DNA from: Mactra quadrangularis
Taxonomy: Eukaryota; Mollusca; Bivalvia; Venerida; Mactridae
Length of the DNA: 64,000 nucleotides
Assembly: GCA_025267735.1 (NCBI GenBank)
Contig: CM046297.1
Coordinates: 16,022,011 to 16,086,010, forward strand
Direction of reading: 5' to 3'
The number at the start of each line of letters is the position of its first letter. Positions within the stretch are counted from its first letter, which is position 1. The position numbers and the translations under genes are program-made. Shown here one piece after another: positions 25,087 to 35,800 of the stretch. The notes under the pieces are model-generated. The model was given only the letters and a program-made list of their open reading frames with translations. It was not told the DNA's origin and made no database searches.

Positions 25087-26403
25087 ACAAAAGTTTTAAC
25101 TCAGGTACCAGGTACCAGGTACACAGCATAACAGATTACACAATAGTTTTGGTACAATGAAAATTGAGTCATTATGGCAAATGGAACCCTGACAAAGTAC
25201 ATAATGACTATAGGCCTTACATCAAACACATGTAGGTATATAAAAGCTATACTAGTATACAATCTTCAACAGATCACACGTTCAGCTTCAATCAGCTGGG
25301 ATTAATGTACAAATATTTTGTCAGCAATGAAAATTACACAGATGATACAACCTCGTTTTCTCACATGTATGAAAATTACAATGCCTACTGTGAAACAATT
25401 GAATTTATAAAAAAATGACACAACTAATTCTTTCTAGGACTCAAGAGCTCCTGAGGTATGGAACCCTTTTACAGAACTCTCACCCATAAAACTATAAAAA
25501 GTATCGATCTAAGTTCACAATATCAAGTCATACGAAAAAAGTAATAGACATTGGCACTAAAAATTTTCATCATATTTTACTAAGTTACTTAACCCTTCCT
25601 CTGGCCTCCTCTCTCTTGACTGTCCTTAAAAGTCCATTTAAAAACAATTATTGACAACCTTTATCATTCCATCAGTTCGATCCTCAAAAAATAAATCAAA
25701 ACATTTGAACAAAAAAATGTGGAAATAAAATACACTGCCCTATGCAAATATTAATCCTCTTTAACAATAAACTAAAGATTGTAAAAATACTATGGATATA
25801 AAATATGTGAACCTGATTTTCATGTAAACAATTCACTTTCAATTCACTTCACAAAATACTTTCAATAAGTACTAACTTCATGAGATAAAATTACAACCCA
25901 AGTGTCCCAATCAAAATGAAATTATGACGTTATGCTAGCTAAATGGAAAAAATTGACTTCATTATGAATTAGTCTTTGGAAAAGCTAAATGACAATCTCT
26001 CCCTAGCTGCAACTTTCAAAGTGATGATGGATGATAAATAGTTCTCTGAAAAGATTCTATGCTTACCATATTTAAACAAGGCAAAAATATAAGAACAATG
26101 GTAATCTCTGTACATACAAAAAGGCATTAGTTATTTGGACAGATTTTGATATAAATTTGACTTGAATTAGTATTTCCTGAAACAGACATGGCTTGGTGTT
26201 TTCCATTGTCAGTTTAAAGTCTGTAGATTGTGTTTGCACCTTAATGCCATAATTCTAAATTATGTTACTACACAACACAATTCATCTTTAATAATCTATT
26301 TTAAGAACATTCTGTATCTTTTTTTAGAATATTTTGTATCTATTTTCAGAAACATCTTACATCTATAATAAGAAAATCATAATTTCTATTTTTAGAACAC
26401 ATA

Positions 26404-26621
26404 AGGCCACAACAAATTGATCATATGTTCTATGGATTTGCTCACACCTTAATTTTGACGGTTTTTACAAAAAATATATTTTTATTTCCTCGCTTGCTCA
26501 TAAAAATTTGGTCAAACAGCTACATAAAGCAACTAAATTAAGATTTTTTTTTTCTTCGCTCGCTCGTCCCATTTTTTTTCTAGAAAAATCCGTAGAACAT
26601 ATCATCAACTTGTTGTGGCCT
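26404..26621. mobile_element. 218-bp foldback MITE just downstream of the MAGUK stop codon
   Basis: The inverted ends are about 36 bp: AGGCCACAACAAATTGATCA on the left and the complement of TGATCAACTTGTTGTGGCCT-like sequence on the right (TIR arms AGGCCACAACAA.../...TTGTTGTGGCCT). The interior is AT-rich with no ORF. It starts 54 bp past the MAGUK stop and probably lies in or next to the 3' UTR. A target duplication is not clear. Confidence 0.75.
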
Positions 26622-26627
26622 AATTTT

Positions 26628-26633
26628 TTATTT
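26628..26633 (-). terminator. Possible poly(A) signal of the MAGUK gene
   Basis: TTTATT on the plus strand reads AATAAA on the minus strand, about 42 nt after the stop codon and next to the MITE edge. It would give a very short 3' UTR. Other candidates lie further downstream. Confidence 0.25.
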
Positions 26634-26674
26634 TTAGAAAATAGATTGGTTTATATCAATGGAAGTTTCAAGTT

Positions 26675-26851
26675 TTAATACACCCAGTTGACTGGTACCC
26701 ACTGTGTATCTGTACTCAAGGAATCTACAATGTCTCTGATTTCATGGAAAGTTTCATTGAAACTGTCATTAACAACTGTCATATCAAAATAACTTTTGTA
26801 CACTTTTTCAATTTGTGCCGACTCCTCAATAATTTTCAGGAAATCTTCCTC
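26675..26851 (-). CDS. MPP6-like: MAGUK exon 14: GUK C-terminus and stop
   Basis: Acceptor ttttcaacag|GAG, phase 0. It encodes [20 protein letters not shown], the helix-rich end of the GUK domain, then the YFDMTVVND strand, and finishes QWVPVNWVY before TAA (26675-26677). Confidence 0.92.
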   Translation of the reverse strand, partial: EEDFLKIIEESAQIEKVYKSYFDMTVVNDSFNETFHEIRDIVDSLSTDTQWVPVNWVY

Positions 26852-29800
26852 CTGTTGAAAAGAAAACAAAAGAAATATTTAGAAGACAAGCATGAGTGAT
26901 TTACATTAGGCCTAAAAAATCTTGTTCAGAGCAATCCGACCTTTCCTAGAGTTTTCTTTTGAAAAATGAATTTTCCCCCCAGGAATATTTACAAGAAGAG
27001 TTGACCATTAGTGAAAATCACAATTGGCTCAGTTAAAAAAACAAAAAAAAATGAACTAACTTGGAGCCTACCCTACCAATCTTTTTTCAGACCATTTCAG
27101 ACCTAGGAAACATGATTTTTTGGCTTTATAAAATATGAACATATGGTTTGTACTAAGTGACAAAGATCAGAGTCATAATTTGGAGTATTTGAGTTTGAGA
27201 GTTAGTTACAAAATTATAGATATTGACAATAACGGTTTCTGTATTGTAATTTTAAAATGAGCAAATAAAACTAGATACCAGAAACCAGATATATTCATTG
27301 ATTTTGTAGTAACCATGAATACTGACTGTCCAAATTCATGTTGTATTAATTTCAGAGTCTCTAACCAGTATAAATATGTAGAGGACATAAGTCCATTTTG
27401 TTGCAATGTAGATTACCATTTCATCCAGTGAGCTCATGTTTTCAAATGTGGAGAAGCTACATGTGAAAATATTTTTGTAAGGGCATAACTCATTCTAAGA
27501 GTCAATAGATTTACTTATACATTTTTTATATACATAAATACTTACAGTCTTGAAGTCAACTGTACCAGGACCGGCAATCTGTAAGAAATAAAAATGTTAT
27601 TGCTTTAAAATATGTTTTATTAAGTATGCAGTCATACCCATTTTAGGGGTCACCTGTGAACAGAAATATCCCCATTTAAACAGCAGAACAAACATAACCC
27701 CAAAACTTGAAGTTGGCTATTATATATGTAACTGGATTTGGCTTTAATCTGTTTTAATAAGCCATTTTTGTACTTCACTGTCCGACTGCTGTACTCACTT
27801 GCAAATTGAATCTTGGGACACATTAAAATTCTTAATTCATATAATGAAGCTATCAGCATATAATGAAGCTATCAGCAAGAATATTTATTGTAAACAAAAC
27901 AATGTATACACACAACACACTTTGTCAAACAAGAAATTTAATGTGGAAACCACATTAAAGACAGATTTAAAATCTTTAACGCAAAAATTACAAAGGGAAA
28001 TAATCCATAACAAAGCCAGGTAGAGTTGTGGTTACTTTCTAATTCTGTTCATCACTTGGTATGTTATCATTGTATGAAGTTTCATGAAGATCTGACAATA
28101 AATGGCAGAAATATATGCTTGATTAAAAACTTCATTGCAGTTGTTAACGACACCAGACGCCTGCCCAACCAACCGCCCACCCGCCTGTCCGTGTTTCACC
28201 TTACTATTAGCCGTATTTTTTCGTTGAAGAATCCAGCGAACAACATCAAATCTCTACTAATCTTAGCAAGTAATATCTGTTGTAAATAATTTTATTAGGG
28301 TTTTAATTAAAGAAATGAGAAAATATGATTTCAAATAAATCATTAAATTATTTACCCCTCGACCAATTCCCTTCCTTCTCCCTTCTTCATACATGACCAT
28401 CAAGGCTTCCGCACTTGGTGCAGCAATAAAAATAATAAATGGCATAAACTCGGCATTCTTCAGCACTTTTAATGACTGAAAACATTAAATAAAAATTAAT
28501 AAATGGCATAAACTCGGCATTCTTCAGCACTTTTAATGACTGAAAACATTGAATAAAAAACAATTATGGCTACATAAAAGAATAACATACTTTCAGACAC
28601 ATGAAAATTGATTGAGATTTTTTATAAGGGTCATTCCTCATACGTTAAAAGCACCAGCAGAGGAAGAAAACTCTATCATTAATGGAAGATAAAAGTTTTG
28701 AAAATACTGAAAACCAACTATAAAATTCCAAAATAGACGGATGTAATACAAATCATATATAATAGTCACTCAATCTAAAATAACAGAAATTATTATTAAT
28801 TCCATAAACTTTCACAAATGCTCTATAGAAACAGTCTTATTCCTTCTGAACATCTACCTGTTCATAGTACAGCTAAGTTCTACAATAAGGACCATTTAAA
28901 TCAAGTATCTTAATACTGAACAACATTGATTACTCTTATGACAAGAATGATGCCTGTCTGCCTAGGATAAATTTTGTGCTGTGATTTTTTCAACAGACAC
29001 CAGCATAAACAATCACTATATTCATAAAAACATAAATAACTTACAGTGGGGTTAACATCTAGGACACACATTTTTCCTGAACGTATCGTGTCTCTGATAG
29101 TCTCTAACTTTGTTCCGTACAAGTTTCCATTAAATTCACCGAATTCTAAATATAGATCATGATGAATCTCAGCATCCATTGTTTCACGATCTGTAAAGAA
29201 ATATTTCTTTCCATGGACTTCACCTTCCCTGGCAGGTCTAGATGTGTCTGTCGAAAATATAAAAATAGTAACAAAAGTTAAGAAAGTTTATGTGTGGTTT
29301 TAAGTTACTTTCAATATACTTGTCTATCATAAAGATATATATACTCAGTGTTCAATCTAGAGCGCGCCATTGCGCCATTGACCCCTTATGAACGGAAATG
29401 GCGCGATATCAATCGTCTATTGGGCCCGTCGGGCGCATTCGCCGAAAATATGGCTTAAGCGCGAATTTGACAATTTTTCGTTTATTCTATGCCATTTAGT
29501 TTCGTAACATCCATTTTGCTAAATTAAATGGGTATATCAGTCTTCTTAAATTACACACAATTTACTCCCATACTTAATAATTACGCCGTATTCTCTCAGT
29601 GATTTACATAACGGCGCCGACGTCGAGCATTTATTTGGACACTAAAATCCAGCTGAGCGTCCGCGATACGCATTAAATTTTTAGCCACGCTTTTATCAAT
29701 CATTGTCAATTAAGACTTATGTGTAAAACAAATCTATGTTCAATTAATAGGCGTCCTCTAAAAAAATCAATAGTGCTACATATATGACGGCTCGGTAAAA

Positions 29801-32800
29801 TTGATTATGTAATCAAACGGTTGCAATTAACAAACTCGTGACAAACTTTGGTCTACATTGATTGAGGTAGGTAAAATTTTCTTTTATGTTTGCCGATAAG
29901 CTGATAATTGTAATGAATTACTAGCGTATTGTGTGACAGTTTAAATAGACATAATTAGTTGATTTTTTAAAGACAAATAAAGATGAGAAAAACAGTAATC
30001 TCCGATTAGATAATGAACTACATGTGTAATTCGTTGAATTCCAAAAGAAACAAACAACTTTGACATAGTTTTACAACAAATAAAGTTATTTGTATTTTAA
30101 TCATTCATAGCATGGTATTCCATTTCGTAAATCAAAATTCCTTCAATCATTAGTTCGTTATGTCATACATTTTCGCGACCCACGCTATCGCAATTTTAAT
30201 TGAAACATTCTTAAATCTACGTTAGTTATTTGATAACCATTTTAATTTGCTAGTAAGTTCTTCTTAATTTAGCAAAAAGTAAGGGGAAAATCCTTTATCA
30301 TTTCCGAATTCCAGAATAACTACTGATTGGTTCAACCAAATTGAAATTGTGAAAAATGGAAGAGTAGTCGCCACGTAATCTTTCAGCTAATGCCGTGTTC
30401 AGACTAAAAATCAATTATCAGCATGCACTGCCAAATGTAAATCAATATTTACGAAAATAACGATAAAAGAATCAATTTAATGAAAAGAAATATTTAAACA
30501 AATGAATCATAAGTGCTGTTCGTACAGTTCATTGGTGATGCATGGAAAACTTATATAGCAACAAAGCAGATATGGCGTGCCTTGCTCAATTTGTCAAAAT
30601 GATGCTGTTAATGACGGAAATTAAAAGGGTAATACTTTGATATTTTATTCATGGCCCTCATTTTTCATCTTGGGCCCCCTATTTTGAAGCCCATGGGCCC
30701 AACGGGCCCCCTCTTGGACCATTCTAGATTGAACACTGTATACTGACATATTTACACATGATATATAAATTGACATTCTCAAACATAATTGAAAATTGTA
30801 TGAAAAAGTCAATGATTTTCTTCAATGAATTAAGACAAAGTTGTTCTTTGTAAACGGTTTGTTAACAAAATCTCATTGTCTTACATTTTTGCCTCCATTA
30901 TCATAATAAAAAATAGGAGATCAAACCTTTTCTATACCAATTTCATGAAATGAATTACAGTTCTTGGGAAGGCACATGCATACCATATTTCCAGTTGTTG
31001 ATAATTTAGGTGACAAATTTCTACCTCAGACGAGCAAAAGGGGACATTAAGAACAAAGCACTACCAGTGAGACCTATATGTTGCTAATTCAGTCATCTCC
31101 CTAATTTTTTGTGCACTAGTCCAATTGCTATATCATATGGTTAAAGGCAAAACTATCCAATAAGCTGAATAGATGGAATAAGAAATTTCTACAAGTCTAT
31201 TTTAATTTTTGCTAGTAATTTTTACTAGTCAAAGATTGCAGGCTAGTGGGTTAAGATAATGACTGCCTACTCACAGGCAATAAAAACAAATAAAACACAA
31301 AATGTAACAACTTACGAGGTAAAGCCGATGCAAATCTTCTTGGATCAGATTTAATTAATCTTTCTTTTAATGATCTTCTACCAACACCTTGTGCACCAAC
31401 CAGAACTAATGTTTTACGTTGAAATGGTGGCATTCTAGCTACTTCCTCATATAATACAAGATCTGCTGCATCCCAATCTGTTATTAAACAATAAATAACA
31501 GTTGTTTATGTTTTATCATGTAATAAAATACAGGTAAAAAGATTGATATGGTTATTAAAGTACTTCAGATCTGCTGCATCCTAATCTGTAATTAACACAA
31601 ATTATACACTCATTTGATATAAGCAGGAGCAGTAGTCCAGTGGTGGGGCACGGGCTTAGGGATCGAGAAGTCCTGTGTTCAAATCCCACTAGGGGCACTG
31701 CCTTGAGCAAGAAATTTACCTGGGATTACTTCACTCCACCCAGGTGTAAATGGGTACCTGTTAGGGTCATGCACTGTATGCTGCGGCTGCAATCTGGGCC
31801 ATATGTTAACGGTGTGTAACTCAATGAACTGGGAAGTTAATGTCAAGAGTCAACTGAATAGTGATAGTAATAGTAGACTTCAAAAACCCTTGCTTTAAAG
31901 TTTGCTTTAATTCATTTTCTCAGCTGTTTTTTTTTGCATTAAAATGCCTCTGTACATTAAACATAGACACAAGAATGACAAGATATAATCAAAGACTATA
32001 ATTAAATTAAAAATATGATAAAACTATCTAATATATCATATTATGAATACAAAAAACAATCATGACCTAAAAGACTAACAGTCAGACATGAATAAAAAGT
32101 TTACCTTTATTTTTCTGTGCATTATACTTAATCTTCTTCTTCTTTTTCCGTTTTAAACCACACACTGTAAATGGAAACAAGGTTTTAATTATAAACACAC
32201 ATAATGGTACAAAGACGACCATGAATTTCTTAGGCATCAGTTAATATCATAGGTCTCATTCATTTACTAAGAATTTCATATAACAACAAGTTCACCATAT
32301 TGAACATGAACCTAATGCACAATTTAATTTTAGGTAACAAATGTCTACTATGAAACCATTCTGATGAAAAGTAGCATGTTGTTTCAGTTGTGAAAATGTT
32401 ATCTTTCTTGGCTAGTGTATATATAATAAAGTGAAATTTTGAATTTGCAATTTCATACAAGTCATGAGTTTATGAATTGATATCAGTATTTAATGAGCTA
32501 CATTTACAATGAGAATATCTTGCAGCATCAATGAATTTACTTACAATATACATGTTTCTTCCATGCTTTACGGAGAAAACGTCGCGTTATTCAATGAAAA
32601 TATACAATGAAAATATAAATTTTATATTTTCATTGTAGTGAAAATATAATCTTATATTTTCATAGTCAATGACGTCATCTTAGAAGATAAATAACATCAT
32701 CTTGGAGAAGAAATGACAAAAGAATAATTTGTGTAAAATACATCTAATAAAACACAAAACTAAGCATGAAAGAAACAGATTATTCATCAACTTTGGTGTA

Positions 32801-35800
32801 AGATATTTTTTATTTCAACTCAAGAACTCGTGGCTGTGCCACTCATGAAAATATGTTTTCTGAGCTCACTTGGTGAAATAAAAATCGATCTTACACCAAA
32901 GTTGATGAGTAGCCTCTATATACATTATTTACTTACATAGACTACTCTTGGAATAATCCATATCTGAACGTACGAAAGCTTTTCTGTTTTCTTCTAAATT
33001 CTTAGAAGGTATTAATCCAACACGATTACTTTCATCCCCAACAATCTGAGCCTGTAAATATATACAAATAATTTAAAGTCTAAAAATGATTATTATACAA
33101 TATAATTGACTGGTTACAAATTGTTGAACCAAAACATGCTTGTTAAGTTGCTTTACAATGACACAGTCTTTATAAAATAAAAAACCAAAAGTAGATTTCC
33201 ATTAAAACATAACTTTTAAGGTATACATTAGCTGTCTTGATGAAATTCCGTCCATGTAGTCACATAAAATAAAAAACTTAGGGGACATTTGAAATAAAAT
33301 TGCTCATATGGCACAGGGTCAGACCTTCTCAATCTAGAAGTTTATAAAACCTTGTGACAAAGAGATCGTTAAAACAGGCCTAGACAAATCTAAAGAATTT
33401 TCATTTACCTCATCAGAAAATTACATTCAGACAAAACTCAAAGGTATTTTGAGGGGGTCTATGGACTTTTTTCAACCATTTTCAATGCACAGAGTTGTCT
33501 AAATAAATATATTTTCAGTAAAAAATTACCTGCCACCAATTAGGATCATCATGATTATAAATATGTAGTATATCTCCATCATTAAATGCTAAACCTGCTT
33601 CTTTACTAGGTATTAAACGATCATTCTGTGGATTGTAGTTAAAATGAGCTTTCATAAACATCTGAAATAATTTAGAAAATAAAATTAAACATGTATTTAG
33701 TTTTGTGATAGGTATAATGCAGAGAAGAAAGATGCTATACACTTTTAAGTTTTAAACATTTTGAAATTTATGTTACATAATTCATCAGCTGTAGAATTAC
33801 ACTCTCTTACAAACTTTTCTTTTATAGGATTTAACGCTGTATAACACCTTGTATAGGTCATATTACAGCTGTCAGTCAACCTACTCTAGATTCCTGGAAA
33901 GGATAAATCTCTGGAATTAGCTGTAAACCAGTAACTAGGTCCATACAACCGTCAATGACAGACAACTGCCCTACATAATTTAGAATTACTGGTAGGATGA
34001 AGAATGACCATAGAAATTATTTCATGACCAAACTCACAAAAGTATACCCTGCCCAGAAATTGAACCTACATTCCTTGATCAGTAGACAAGTACAACCGAC
34101 TAGACAACCAACAAAGTAAGTCAGACTGACTAATACTTTTTCAATTTGGAAAATAAATGAATGATAAAATTGAAAATAAACCTGCATACTTGTGAGGAAT
34201 GTTGATGTTCAATAAATGTAGGTATAATTTTTAATGTTATACTACGATCAGCATTCCTAATAATATCCATTAACTGTTGTGGTGTAAACACAGGTAAACT
34301 GTTTACTTCTTTTATAATATCACCTACATGTAACAAACCTAGAAATAAAAATAACAACTATCTGAGTTAAATGTGACACATAACAAAGAGGAATAACTCT
34401 GTCATCTTTGATTTCCTCAAGCAGTGCCAGAGTTACAATGATTAATTAATTAATACCAATTTATTTCAGCTAGATTGTGAAACATGTTTCTTACAACTTA
34501 GATTTATCATTTTTGAGTCTGCTTCCTGTTCCCAAGTACTGAGCTAGAAGGATAAAGTTTCTTGCTCAAGGAAACAACCGGGTAGGTATTGGAAGGGATT
34601 AGAACCAAGAAGGAGCTTGTAACCTGTTGGCCAAACAGGCTCCTTAATTTATTAGGTTATATGATAAAGGGCAGAGCTATCAACTATCAAACTAAATAAA
34701 TAAGTAGTTGTAGCTAGTCAGCAATGATAAGTACCTTACATTATTGAGAATCAAATAGAAGACTTGTGTGCCAAGGACTGACCTAGTCATACCGAGTTAG
34801 CTCTAGTTAATAAATTAAATATATGTAAAGATAATTACCCAGTTTATCACTCATACTACCAGCCATGATTCTAGCAATAGTTAAATCTCCAGTCTCATCT
34901 ATCTTTACTGTTATACCCTGAAATAAATTGAACATCAAAAATATTTACTTTTACCACTTTTACTCAGCCTAATATAAAACTGAGAAGCCTTAGCAACCAG
35001 TTTAGGGACTTACCAACCTATAGTACATTTGCACAGTCTGGTCACAGCTCCATTTTGAATTTTGCACTCGATCTACCCTTAATTGGCAATAGACTGTTTG
35101 AAATTTAAGACAGGATATGTCTATTATTTAAATACAGTAAGTTAACTTAAGTGTCCTTTTAACCAGAATCTGTTATGCAACAAACATCTATGTCAAAAAT
35201 TAAAAGGTAGCTATCCGAAGTACCCAAAAATCATTTTCATAAACATACTATTAAGCATCAAGCAACCTGTTTTTATTGCATGTTAGTTGTTATGTTATCA
35301 ACACTTTTTGTTGAGGGGTATGACCTTCCACAGCCAGGAATTGAAACTGAGGGATTTTTAAAAGCAGAGTAGCAGGGTGCTGCAGCATGCCGGTTTCCTC
35401 TTTTTCCTGCCAGTTTTGCACTTACATATGCAGAAAGAGTAACTTTAAAATCTCAACTCTCTGATGCACTATAGCCCTTTTACTGTCTCCCTGTTCTTTC
35501 CTAATTTTCGGAATAAACACTGAGAAACCCATTCCAGCAAACTACAGTTATAAAGCATGCTAAAAAAATCTAACCTACCAAAGGTTCAGTATCTGACTTC
35601 ATGATTCCAACCAGTCTTATATTGTCATTAACATTAGAGAATACAGTGGGATCAGGTTCCTGAAACATTGGTTGATCTTCCACAGCTGGTATCTCTTCAA
35701 AATTTCTATCAATGATGTCATCATGGGCTTCTAATACAGCCTGTAATATGTAATAACAAAATATAGCATATGTATAGTACCATTATACATTTGATTCAGA

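Larger units (their letters stand above)
21361..26403. other. Gene-free AT-rich interval downstream of the MAGUK gene
   Basis: Apart from the AGGTCA-rich stretches and the MITE at 23411, nothing gene-like is visible. Part of it could be an extended 3' UTR of the minus-strand MAGUK gene that ends at 26675, but no sequence signal decides how far that transcript runs. Confidence 0.4.

Noticed and set aside
34184..34190. Alternative donor for MAGUK exon 6 (AG|gtttat at 34181)
   Set aside because: Joining it to exon 7 brings a stop in frame; CAA|gtatgc keeps the conserved protein.
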